A stretch of DNA of 64,000 nucleotides from Tetramitus jugosus. Taxonomy: Eukaryota > Heterolobosea > Eutetramitea > Acrasida > Vahlkampfiidae. Made by a program: the position numbers and the translations under genes. Below, piece by piece: positions 11,661-21,600 of this stretch (position 1 is the first letter of the stretch; each line of letters starts with the position of its first letter). The notes beneath the pieces are model-generated. The model saw nothing but the letters and a program-made list of their open reading frames with translations. It searched no databases and was not told the origin of the DNA. The stretch spans positions 427,108 to 491,107 of the forward strand of contig OW569367.1 in NCBI GenBank assembly GCA_937625935.1. The letters are read 5' to 3'.

Positions 11661-12131
11661 ATGAACCGTACTTCTCGCGACCAACAGCGCTCTGATTTTC
11701 ATCCACCTAAACTTCAAAGACTGAGACGAGGTTCTCTGGTCACTCCCTCCGAAGATTTCGATTGTTTAAGTTGCAGAGTGAATGACATCCTTGAAAAGGA
11801 GTTTCGTCAGTTTGAAACAGGAGAGGCACAATCGCCCATCAAGGCAACGACCTTCCAAGTCAAGAAAGAGATTCAGAGGTCTATTAGGCGAATGAGTTTT
11901 GATGAGAATACAATCAAGGACTTGACGAATCAAAAGAGTCAGACCTCACAAAAACCTGCTCTCGATAGAAGGAACAGCATAGAAGAGAGTTCATTGTTGC
12001 GAACAAGAGAGAAGAAGGATGTTGTGAATGGAGAAAGTGAAGACATCATTGAGGTGCTACGACCGGTCGTAGCAGATGACTTTGACAACATCCTCAAGGG
12101 CACATCTACGGCAGCAACCTTTCAACAATAA
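11661..12131 (+). CDS. Hypothetical basic protein, unknown
   Basis: A 156-residue soluble protein with no recognised domain. The start is placed at the Met at 11,661, which follows a CA-rich leader; an upstream in-frame Met at 11,610 is less likely. The N-terminus is rich in Arg, Gln and Ser, the middle contains 'KKEIQRSIRRMSFDE' with RRxS-type sites resembling basophilic kinase targets, and the C-terminus is acidic. It ends 65 bp from the convergent fimbrin gene. No introns or membrane segments are visible. Confidence 0.55.
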   Translation: MNRTSRDQQRSDFHPPKLQRLRRGSLVTPSEDFDCLSCRVNDILEKEFRQFETGEAQSPIKATTFQVKKEIQRSIRRMSFDENTIKDLTNQKSQTSQKPALDRRNSIEESSLLRTREKKDVVNGESEDIIEVLRPVVADDFDNILKGTSTAATFQQ

Positions 12132-12196
12132 ACAAGCACACCAAGGATTTTTGTTCAAAAATAATAAGTAGTTTTGTATTACGAAATGAGGTCGAT

Positions 12197-13753
12197 TTAA
12201 GCCTTGGTGGACAAAGCAACCTTCATCAATGAAGCGCAGAAGGCAAAAATTGGCTTTGGCTTTGCTTCAACGATATCTTCCCACAACAAGAACACGGCAG
12301 CACCAATCTTTCTGGCAACAGAGATGGCATACTTTGCGTTTTGAGCAGAGTCCTCTTCGGTCTCACCTGGTGTGATCAGATCCATGTTGACAGATCTTGG
12401 AGAAATCTTGGCACACAAGTTGCACAAGAAGACACCAGTCTTCAATGAACCATCACCAAAGCTTGCAATAGAGGAGTCACCAACCTTTTGGTTAGCCCAT
12501 TGGAGAACATCATTATCAGCGACAGGCTTTCCATTGCCCAACTCCTTCAATGTGTTCAACAAGTTGTGTCTCATCAATTGCCAAATCATACCCAAGATCA
12601 ACTTCTTGTTCTTGTCATAAATCTCTGGACCAGATTGGTTCACAGTGACAAACTTGAGTTGATCAGCCAATTGAATGCAATAGTTTGTGTTTTCAATGGC
12701 TTGATACTTGTTCTTTGGGTTCTTGTTTGCCTTCTTCCAGTCAACAATACCTGGCTGGACACGGTCGAACAATTCCAACAAGACTGCACCATTTCTCAAA
12801 TCTTCGTACAAGTTGTTAATGTCCAAGCCTTGAGATTGGATCCAGAACTTGAAGGACTTTTCTTCACGAGATCCCTCACTGTCAAAATCGAGCAAATCAG
12901 CATAGTCATTTGGATTGACAGCTTCCAAAGCAGGGAAGTTGTTGAACAAGTTGGCAACAAAGGCCAAATTGAGCTTGGAGTTACCCTTGGTCACGTCCTT
13001 TGGAGTCACAAACTTGCGGCATCCGAGACGATCAGCACCGTTCAACATCTTGTCTGCCCTCTTCTCCAAATCACTTTCACTCAATGGAGTCATGTCGCAC
13101 TCATTGTTTGGACAAATTTGCTTCAACAATGTAGTGTAGACAACAGAGTCCTTGATATCAGAGGCAAAGTTGGCAATTCTTCTGTCGCTCTTTGCTTCCT
13201 TGAGGTGATAATTGACCCAACGGATCAAAATTTGTTCAGGTGACAACTTTAGCAAATCACTCAATTCTTCACCGTCGTTCAACAGACGAACGAGCTCAGG
13301 ATGCTCCTTGAGATTAATGTCAGACAAGAGACCAATCTTGATGATTTGCCAGACGAGACCAAGGACAATGTGAGGTCTTCCCTCAGAGAGAGTCTCTGGT
13401 TGAATGTTGACAACGCTGCAACCGATACCTTGAGCAGAGTTGATGGCCAAGGTGTGATTTTCATTCTTTTGCCATGGGTTGTTGTTCTCCTTGAGATTGA
13501 TCACACGTTCATCGATCGTTCCTGGAATAGCAACGTTGATTAATTTACAGAGCAAAACACCATTCTTTACAGCCTCAAAGAGACCGTCGTGAGCCAATGG
13601 CATGACAGATGACAGATGGTTGTCATCTTGGAGGACAGAGTTGATGTAGTCAGTGAAGGCCTCAGTTTCTTCAGAGGTGTAGGAGTGAACACCAACTTCT
13701 CCGCCAACTTGTTCAACGTTAGCTTTGCGCGCCAATAGGGTTTGTTGGGACAT
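12197..13753 (-). CDS. Fimbrin/plastin-type actin-bundling protein without EF-hands
   Basis: A 518-residue intronless gene. Four calponin-homology domains occur in two tandem pairs: about 28-145 ('GVLLCKLINVAIPGTIDERVIN'), 165-275 ('QILIRWVNYHLKEA'), 295-400 ('FKFWIQSQGL', 'GAVLLELFDRVQPGIVDW') and 410-515 ('VLQWANQKVG', 'GVFLCNLCAKISPRSVN'). This is the fimbrin core, which crosslinks actin filaments into bundles. Classical fimbrins are about 610-630 residues with two N-terminal EF-hands. Here only about 25 residues precede CH1, so Ca2+ control through EF-hands is missing. It is convergent with the small gene ending at 12,131. Confidence 0.9.
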   Translation of the reverse strand: MSQQTLLARKANVEQVGGEVGVHSYTSEETEAFTDYINSVLQDDNHLSSVMPLAHDGLFEAVKNGVLLCKLINVAIPGTIDERVINLKENNNPWQKNENHTLAINSAQGIGCSVVNIQPETLSEGRPHIVLGLVWQIIKIGLLSDINLKEHPELVRLLNDGEELSDLLKLSPEQILIRWVNYHLKEAKSDRRIANFASDIKDSVVYTTLLKQICPNNECDMTPLSESDLEKRADKMLNGADRLGCRKFVTPKDVTKGNSKLNLAFVANLFNNFPALEAVNPNDYADLLDFDSEGSREEKSFKFWIQSQGLDINNLYEDLRNGAVLLELFDRVQPGIVDWKKANKNPKNKYQAIENTNYCIQLADQLKFVTVNQSGPEIYDKNKKLILGMIWQLMRHNLLNTLKELGNGKPVADNDVLQWANQKVGDSSIASFGDGSLKTGVFLCNLCAKISPRSVNMDLITPGETEEDSAQNAKYAISVARKIGAAVFLLWEDIVEAKPKPIFAFCASLMKVALSTKA

Positions 13754-14156
13754 GATTTTTAATGTGTCGTCGTAGTGTGGGGTTGCTTTATTTTACAGAT
13801 GAAGTGTTCAAGCGATGTGGTCGATCGTTTGATTCTCTCTTTGTTGTTGGTTTTGTGTTGTACGTGAGAAAAATAATTGGGCACACCACAATCTGTTGAT
13901 AAAGCACTTGATTCGCTTTGCAGCCTATTCAGTTTCAAGTTGATCAACACGTCAATCAAACGTCATGTGGAAATGAAAATTACAACAAAAAAATAGCGCG
14001 GAGTATTCTGAAGCATGCCGGTATGCATCAACGTCAGAGCGAAGCACAAATCCAATCACGTTCAAATGAGGATCTCTGCTTACAACTCACAAGCTTCTAC
14101 GAAAAACCAGCTGCACATAACACATTGCCAATTCCTTGGTCAGACATGCGGAAATC
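13754..14156. other. Intergenic region between fimbrin and coiled-coil genes
   Basis: About 0.4 kb upstream of the fimbrin start. Nothing beyond short unsupported frames is visible; it probably contains the fimbrin promoter. Confidence 0.5.
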
Positions 14157-15758
14157 TCATTCATAGCAATTATGAAGTAGAATGCTCGACGAACCAAACA
14201 CCCTCTTGTACGCCTTCTTAAGGTTATGAAACTGCTTGTACAATTCTTCGTTGGAGGCATGGACAAGATTGGATTTTGATTGAGATCTCCTCCTCTCTTC
14301 TCTGTTGTCATTCTTCAGTACTTCTCTTTCCTCTTTCTTTTCTTCTTTGTTGCTTCTATCTCTCCTAGCTCTTCGATTCTCAGCTTCTACTTCCTGCTTA
14401 ATTTTTCTGTCTATCCTCTTTTTTTCCATCTCTCGACTCTTGTTTGAAGCAAGTAGAACTATCTTGAGTTGTTCTCGAATGAGCGTACTTGCTTCTGCTA
14501 ATTGGGTGTTTTGACTCGACAGTTCATCGAGCCTGTTCGAATATTCCTCCATTCTGGCGACGTGCTGTTGAAGTTTGGACTCTAGGTGGTTCTGTAACTT
14601 GGACAATTGTTTGTTTTCAGAACTTATCCGTTTATCATTGTTGATTTTGTCTTCTTCTTGAGCTACTTTCATGAGTCGAAGGGTGTTGAATAGTTCGTTA
14701 AACTCGTTGTTGTGTTTGTCGATAGAGTGGACTAGCTCTGTTTCCATACTTCTCAAAGCCTTGTTGGTTTTGTTTGATAGTTCTTCGCGATGAGACACTT
14801 CTGCACTAATTCTTTGGTCCATCTTACTTAACCTTGCCTCCATGTTCGAAAATTTTTCCTCAAAGCTGTCCATCTCGACCATGGTAGCTTCGAGCCGAAC
14901 TAATCTCTGATGGACACTTCTCAGTTGTTTCTTTTCTATGATTGCTGATGGTTCATCGGTTGACGATGTGGATAGCTTGGATCCCACGCTTAGTCTTCCT
15001 TTAGATCCAATTGATGAGAGTGACAGACGAGGATTAGTTGTCGAGAGAGATTTTAGTTCCTTGAAGCTCATATCTTCCAGATTATCTGTTTTGTTCTTCA
15101 ATACTTTTAATTCCCTCTCCAGATTTTTAATTGTTCTTTCCAAATTGTTTTCCTCTCTGTTGCTACGTGTTGAAGCGGCCAAGCTCTTACTTGGTTGCTT
15201 GGTTTTGGGTTGTTTCTTCATCATTTTTTTGGATCTAACTTCAATAGGGAGTACCAATGAATTACTTTTTCTCTTAGAGGATGTGACACGCTTCTCAGGT
15301 ACTTGATCCTTCGATCTAGATCGTGTTACACCGTTAGAAACTGATTTATACTTGCGATCATCAGAAAGATCAGATGACACTTCTTTGACTCTTTTCATCT
15401 CACTTTTCCCACTCCTAGACAATTTTCTAGTCCTACTGTTCGGTTCCTGCAATCTCATATCATGTTCTGCTTCAGAAAAGAGGTCGTCATCGTCGAGGTA
15501 GTTGCTATACTTAACGAGTTTTCTCAACCTACTGAGAGAGAGTTTCCCAAAATCCGAGGAAGGTGCACTCGATCGCGTTTTAGAATGGTGAGAGTAGGAC
15601 GGTTTTCTTTCGTCCACAGATGAAGGTTCTTCAGAGGAAAAGGTGATATCACCTATACTACTCTCGTCTGAAAAGGAGTCTATTCATTCAAAAAAAGGTT
15701 GAATTGATCACTTTACATTTACATCTCGAAAGTACGATTACATACCTGTGGAGCTCAT
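14157..15758 (-). CDS. Ser/Lys-rich coiled-coil protein, unknown
   Basis: Two exons: a 13-nt first exon (15,758-15,746, MSST plus one base) and 15,679-14,157. A 66-nt intron (15,680-15,745, GTATGT...ATAG) lies between them. The product is about 511 residues. The N-terminal half is Ser/Arg/Lys-rich and looks disordered. Heptad-like coiled coil begins near residue 175 ('NLERTIKNLERELKVLKNK') and recurs through about 430, with a very basic stretch around 410-460 (RRARRDRSNKEEKKEE). No enzymatic motif is seen. It may be a cytoskeletal or centrosomal-type scaffold, but that is only a guess from composition. Confidence 0.65.
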
Positions 15759-16441
15759 TTTGATGAAATAATTTTTGTTCATGAAACGGTTTCGTAAAAA
15801 AGATGGCGGGAAGGAGAAGAGATCGTTGAGACTTCATCTTTGGTCCTGGCTGTGGTGGGAGAAGAGAAAAAAGAAGTCTCAATGGAGCACTTGTTCTTCT
15901 TGTACAAGCATGGACCTAAAGTTCTTTTCCTACAACATTCGTACTATGGACTGAAATATGTCGCTAAGTAACGAAACAACCTCTGCTCTATTTAAATCGT
16001 CAATCATATGAGGTACAAGACAATTTCTAGAAGTTGTGGTGAAAAAGAAGAGAAAGAAGAGGACATGATTCTCACTGGAAACAAGGGTCCCCGAGCGATG
16101 ATGTAGCTCCAGATACTGTATAGGCTATTGACTAATCTTTTGAGAAGGAAGTTCTGTATTCCGGTAACTCCTTTAAAGATAAAAAGAGAAAATTAGATCT
16201 GGTGTTGTGTTGTTGGGTGATCTGAGAGTTCGTATGGTTCTGGACAAGTACGGGAAAGAATGGACTCTTGTCGAATTTATAGCTATCCACTCGGGTGGGA
16301 GTACATCAACTGCGTCTAACTGAACTTCCAACAAGAAGAAGCAGGCAGAAACCCGATTCATTCAGAGTGTGATCCATGTCAAAAGGATGTAAAACCAAAC
16401 AAGAGCATGACATACAATTATACATCAGTGTTCATCATCAG
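15759..16441. other. Gene-poor segment at the start of the unstable island
   Basis: About 0.68 kb with no intact gene. It contains a short relic of MAEA (15,920-16,005, listed separately). No other part matches a gene that I can recognise. Confidence 0.5.
15920..16005 (+). pseudogene. Relic fragment of MAEA exon 3
   Basis: Bases 15,921-15,930 match 36,191-36,200 of the intact MAEA gene. After a gap equivalent to about 35 bases, 15,932-16,003 matches 36,236-36,298 (shared CAACATTCGTACTATG, GCAACCTCTGCTCTA-like and TTAAATC blocks) with several substitutions and small indels. The orientation is the same as the intact gene. The fragment has no usable reading frame. It shows that a copy of the MAEA body once stood to the left of repeat copy A. 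Confidence 0.7.
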
Positions 16442-16540
16442 AAATTTGCAGTCATGTACAAGCGCAAGGTTCTTCCAACACTGGTAGATTGGTTTGGCGG
16501 AGTACCTGCATGTATCAAGGAATACATGGACTTACACTGA
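16442..16540 (+). pseudogene. C-terminal remnant of an unknown gene, copy A
   Basis: An open stretch reading 'KFAVMYKRKVLPTLVDWFGG' and continuing to a stop at 16,538. It is nearly identical to 32,751 onward, where the frame continues further and stops at 32,928-32,930. In copy A the frame is cut by a 175-nt segment (16,532-16,706) absent from copy B, bounded on both sides by GAC. No protein family was recognised. Confidence 0.5.
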
Positions 16541-16706
16541 CACTTCTGATAAATTGGACTTTCATTTTTCAAGAACCGTTGATGATTCCTTTAGCTGTTG
16601 CTTGAGAAAACTCACTTGAACGGGCAGAAGACGCCAAGTAATCACCTGTTTGTACCCGCTCTGTGGTTCAGAGACAAATCTTCGGCCGGTGTGTTACACT
16701 CCCGAC
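16532..16706. other. 175-nt segment present in copy A but not copy B
   Basis: Copies A and B match on both sides of this stretch (ACATGGAC before, CTCCAGAATAAC after). Copy B lacks it completely. The trinucleotide GAC occurs at both junctions, so either a small insertion made a 3-bp duplication or copy B lost the segment by deletion at microhomology. No gene is seen within it. Confidence 0.55.
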
Positions 16707-16792
16707 CTCCAGAATAACAACTTAACCTCAGCGTCTCCAGAGAAGAGCGATGCACCTGTTGAAAAATCAGGCCGTTTATTGATCACTACGAT

Positions 16793-18184
16793 TTAAATGC
16801 CGTAGCGAAGTTTCAAAGGACAATTTCTTACACAACAATTGGCAATAGAGTTGCTGAGTTGCTCCTCTGTGTCCAAACTAAGGACAGTATCAAAGCTCCT
16901 CTTCATCATGTCCATCTCGAGGCTCATTCTCTTCATATCTCTTTCTAGGACAGAAATCCGATTCTTCATATTTGCGTTCTGCTCCTCGAGATCAGCTTTC
17001 TGCTCTTTCAACTCCTTGTTCAGCTCTTCAAGTCTGACGTTCTGCTCTTCAAGTCTGATATTCTGATTCTTCAGATTTGCATTCTGCTCTTCGAGATCAG
17101 CTTTCTGCTCCTTCAACTCCTTGTTCTGCTCTTCAAGTCTGATATTCTGATTCTTCAGAGTTGCATTCTGCTCCTCGAGATCAGCCTTCTGCTCTTTCAA
17201 CTCCTTGTTCAGCTTGTCAAGTCTGATATTCTGGTTCTTCAGAGTTGCGTTCTGCTCCTCGAGATCAGCCTTCTGCTCTTTCAACTCCTTGTTCAGCTCT
17301 TCAAGTCTGGTATTCTGGTTCTTCAGATTTGCGTTCTGCTCTTCGAGATCAACCTTCTGCTCTTTCAACTCCTTGTTCAGCTCTTCAAGTCTGACGTTCT
17401 GCTCTTCAAGTCTGACTTTCTGCTCTTCAAGCTTATTTCGAATAACGACATTCTCTTTTTGGAGCTTTTCAATGAAAAACATCACCTGCTCATTGAGGCC
17501 ACTTCCTTTAGACACTGAAACCAATTCTTCTTCAACAACTCCCCCCTGGACAGCTCCATGAGTACTATCGATTGGATTAACGGTTTGTTCAGAGCTGTAC
17601 TCTTCTAAATCTCCAGGACCTTCCTTTTGGCTTTCATTCTCAGTCTTTGTTTGCTCTTCCAAGGGTTCAACATTCGGGGGGAGAGCTTCTTGAGGTTGTT
17701 GTCGCTGTACTTTTGGTGCTTCCTTTCTCTGACCTTTGTCTTTGGTATTCTTCTTTTTGGTTGAAGCGAGTGTAGGCATCTTGTTTTCAGAAGTTTTTTT
17801 ATCAGCTTTTCCTTTGTTTTTTCGAGTCTTTGGATTCTCAAAGCTCTCAATAAGTTGCATACTTTCCTCTTCAATTTTCTTCAGTTCTTTGTCAAACCTA
17901 TCCAAAATAATAGCTCTGTTGTTAGCAATATGAATGGTAGCTTCAACTGTTGAAGTTGGTTGTGGAAGAACCCTCATGACATAAAACCACAGTCTGTCTC
18001 TGTGAACACTGTTTGTGTTCAGCCAGACACTTGGACGTTCAATAGTGAGGAGACGGTTCAACTCTTCTAGGAATGGGTCAATATTTATCTCAGTCATGTT
18101 TCTTTTGTGTGCAACAGCTCTCCAGTTTTTTGAAATTTTGTCTGTAAATCTCGGTTGGCTCCACTCCCAACATTGAATGTTCAA
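16793..18184 (-). CDS. Coiled-coil repeat protein, copy A (full length), unknown
   Basis: A 463-residue protein. Residues 1-110 form the most conserved part among the three copies in this window ('MNIQCWEWSQPRFTDKISKN', 'PSVWLNTNSVHRDRLWFYVM'). A Lys/Pro/Glu-rich linker follows. Residues about 245-430 are long coiled coil built of 28-residue units of the type 'LEELNKELKEQKADLEEQNA'. It ends with a short Cys-containing tail ('NCCVRNCPLKL'). I recognise no family. The stop overlaps the stop of the convergent unknown gene remnant. Copies B (32,927-33,671) and C (34,142-34,680) are damaged, so this is the only full-length version here. Whether it is expressed is unknown. Confidence 0.6.
   Translation of the reverse strand: MNIQCWEWSQPRFTDKISKNWRAVAHKRNMTEINIDPFLEELNRLLTIERPSVWLNTNSVHRDRLWFYVMRVLPQPTSTVEATIHIANNRAIILDRFDKELKKIEEESMQLIESFENPKTRKNKGKADKKTSENKMPTLASTKKKNTKDKGQRKEAPKVQRQQPQEALPPNVEPLEEQTKTENESQKEGPGDLEEYSSEQTVNPIDSTHGAVQGGVVEEELVSVSKGSGLNEQVMFFIEKLQKENVVIRNKLEEQKVRLEEQNVRLEELNKELKEQKVDLEEQNANLKNQNTRLEELNKELKEQKADLEEQNATLKNQNIRLDKLNKELKEQKADLEEQNATLKNQNIRLEEQNKELKEQKADLEEQNANLKNQNIRLEEQNVRLEELNKELKEQKADLEEQNANMKNRISVLERDMKRMSLEMDMMKRSFDTVLSLDTEEQLSNSIANCCVRNCPLKLRYGI
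16965..17435 (-). repeat. Coding minisatellite of about 84 bp units
   Basis: Tandem near-identical units encode the 28-residue coiled-coil repeat of the copy A protein. They appear on the + strand as recurring blocks such as TTCTGCTCTTTCAACTCCTT and CTTCAAGTCTGA. About five to six units are visible, some shortened or with an extra 7-residue heptad. Copies B and C of the gene lack the array, which would fit repeat-mediated deletion. Confidence 0.75.
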
Positions 18185-18623
18185 CCAGTTGCTTGTTGTT
18201 GGGTCTCATGATGCGGCGATAACCAAAGGTCCAACATCTCTTCATGGGAATTCACTCATTCAATCTTCCTCTCTCTGCTCTTACTCATCACTCTGACTAA
18301 AGTCTTTCTCAACCTCTTAAGTCAATCGACTTCAAACAACGCACAAGTAAACAAAAAATCAAAAAAACACAATGATTCTCGGCTCTCAAAAAATCATTCG
18401 TTGTATAGAAAGGTCTTGTATTTTGTTTCATATCAGCAGATAATCAGGTCATCACAGCTTCCTATTGGCTACTTTCGAGCAGTTCATCTCTGAGACATGT
18501 CAAAATCTTGCCCAACAAGTTCAATCCCTTCCATTTCGATCGATCCTTGCACTCATCGACATCTTGTTCACTCCAACCAATGCCCCAGATGTTGTCACGA
18601 GGTGAAGCCTCAACAAACTCCTT
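18185..18623 (+). pseudogene. Collapsed MAEA-NADAR locus, copy A
   Basis: From 18,185 this matches the MAEA upstream region (34,681-34,894) up to the MAEA ATG. It then jumps directly to the last dozen MAEA codons (CTCTCAAAAAATCATTCGTTGTATA). The convergent NADAR gene's 3' part follows on the minus strand and stops at CAACAAACTCCTT (18,611-18,623). Essentially the whole MAEA coding body is missing. The junction has an ATT microhomology. There is no functional product; only a short frame of about 20 codons follows the retained ATG. Confidence 0.8.
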
Positions 18624-21600
18624 CGTGAATCTACGGAAAGGAGATGTGCGGAAAAGATGGGAACCGTACCCATGTCCGAGCGGACTATAGTGTGTACGGA
18701 GAGTTTTTTGTAATACAACACAGTTGCCATGTCGGTAACGGACTCAATTTGTAAAGGACGAGCGTCAACCAATCAAAAAGTAAAATGGAGAAACAGCTGG
18801 ATTTTGTTTTTAAACAAAAAACGCTGTTCTCCATCTCTTACGTTCTCGGAGAGCATCGCATCTTTCTTATCCACAACTCTGGAAAACCAAGGGCCTTTCG
18901 ACGCGCTACCTCTGGTTTCATTCCAATTCTAGAAAGTGGATAATCATCTGTTCGATCGTTATCAAGCACCACCTTACCTGAGATACTCCTTGACCATCAG
19001 GTAATTGATTAAATCAAGTTCTTCACAACGTCATTGAATAACTTCGTACAAGTCGTTATTTCACACTTCAAATTGAACATGGAACCCATCTCTTGACAGA
19101 GTGTAAGTGGTTCTTGCATTCCAACTGTGATACAATTCTGCACACATACATTTTTCTCAATCTTCGAGAACAATCTTTCATACCACAGCCATTACCAACA
19201 TATGTGTTTATATTATAGCTATAATAACTCAAAACTTCTGATCCTTTCATCATTAAAAATATTTTTCCTCAGCTGAACAACTTGAACAATGGCATAGTTG
19301 TCAGATTGTACATCATTCACGGGTACTTTGGGAGTCATCAAGTTAGATATGATCACGTTGTTCTTAGACAAGCCATGAAGTAACCTCAGTCGAAGCCAGA
19401 CTGGCAATGCTTTATCACCTTGGTACGCTTATCGCTAGTGATCAGAACAATTTTTGAGCAAGTGTCATAGAGCTTTCCTGGTCGCACTACTTTTCGATCA
19501 AGTACTTTTTTCCCGCTGCAGCTGAATACAAAATAATCCACTGTAGCGAAATGTCGCACAAGAGAAGGAGTTTAAGTCATGACAGCAACGAGAAGCAATT
19601 CCAAGAAGCAACCAAACTACAATGCACCTCACTCACAGCAATTCTGCCCAGGACTCAAGCGAGACAATACACAAGCATCGAGTGATAAACCAAGAGCCTT
19701 ACTAGATGGAAACAACCCTTTGTTTAGAAAGTCATGTGAGATCAATCGCGGGATGGAATTCTGCACAACTGCCCGTACCATACTATGGAACCGTTTGCAA
19801 CCCAATGTACTTCAATATGATCGAAATCTTGTCATTGGTTCTTGTCCTCATCATGTTCTCAACCTTTGGGTTAAGATGCAAGGGGAACATAAAACGAGAA
19901 GTACGCGATATGTTAACGGTGAAAAACAGAAAGTTCGATTTGATCATTATATTTTTGAAGCAACGATGCCTGATCTTGGTGGACATTGGACTGTTAAGTG
20001 TTTCCAAAGAGGAACAACACTTTTCAGAGTGTTCTACACTAGAGTTTCGTTCATCATCAATACTATAGACTACCGAGTATACTGCTCTTGGACACAAGAA
20101 ACACAGTTCTTTGGTTTCCAATCGAAATGGTGGAGTGTTTAGAAGTTAGTTTGATCAGAATTATACTAACAAGAATTGATACGACCAAGTGGAAGTTCCA
20201 ATCTGGGTTCCTCTCCCAATCAATTGTTACATTCTGTATCGCAATGAGAGGGGATTGAGCTAGAATCGTTTTGGGTGGTTCTTGTCCCAATTGACATTGG
20301 TTCCATCCACCTTGTACTTTTTGACGGCTTCCACAAACAATTTTGAGATAGGTCATAGTGACACAACACTGAGTACTCACAGTGAATGAAGGAGATGGGG
20401 CATCACCAATCACAATGTTGGTACGTCCGTTCTTTTGTGAGACAGTCAGCTCTTTCCGTTGAACCTTATTCGAACTCCCAGACACACGGTTCAAGCATTG
20501 TCAGGCAATGGACACCCTTAGTATACTTTTGAAGGATGATTACCAATACACAGCCAGCCACTCTTGGATATAGATGGGCCAATTCCTCAGATGGTCCTGG
20601 TAACAAAGTGCTCCAGAACTTCGGCACTCATTTGTCGGATTTGTACAATTGCTAGATGGATTTGGGAACTGGATCAGTACGGAAACCGAAATAATGAACA
20701 TTGAAATTCGTTTGGGAGTTACGAGAGCCAAACACACATTCAATGAAATAGACTTCTCGGCCTGTTGTGTTGTTTGGTGTCTGAAGGACTTGGCATTGAA
20801 ATACGGAATGATAGGTTCACAGGATTGTATGTATCCAATTTCTCACGGTTAATTGATGCATCAATGCTAGATCATCTATTGTCACATTGAGTTGTTGTTT
20901 TCCCACGTTTGTGACCATGCCCCAATAAAATTGTTGTTGTTGTTGATTTGGTCATACACGATCGAAGCTCCAGATATCTCAGTAGGAGCAAATAGAGAAT
21001 ATGGAAATTTACTCCAGGTAATGAGGTCCCAGATGGTTGTCCGACATTTTGGACATTCCATTAATCTTGAAATTCTTCTGTACCGTTCAAAAAGGGAGCC
21101 AACGTTGTATCATCAAGAGTACGGCGATTTGTTTTGGTGTTGCTTGTCATAAAGTTAAGGCGTTCTATTCCTTCTGTATTCATTTTCCATACCAACAACC
21201 ACTATTGACACCATCGATGAAAGTGTTTGTGATATGCTTGGCCACCATACGATATGTTTTCTTTTTGAAGAAAGACCAATCATAGAATGCGACTGAAGCC
21301 CAGTACTCCACTTTTGAAACTTGATCTTGAGTTGGGCAATGACTTTTCATTACTTCAATCCATTTGCGCAGAGCCAGTTTCGATACACAATCATTACTCT
21401 TAATCATTGATTCAATTTTTGGCCTTATCAACAGAACTGTGGAAGCAGCGTAACATGGAATCATGATTCTCTTTGTCATTGTTTTTTCAGACAAAAAAAT
21501 CAAAGTTGATACCTAATCTATCGAGCAGTTGTTGAACCAAAATGAGGGTTGGAAACACTATTGGCAGTATAGTTGAAGAACGTTCACTCAATAATGAACA

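Noticed and set aside
16965-17435. Possible CRISPR-like array
   Set aside because: The units are contiguous, coding and in frame, without unique spacers, and the genome is eukaryotic.
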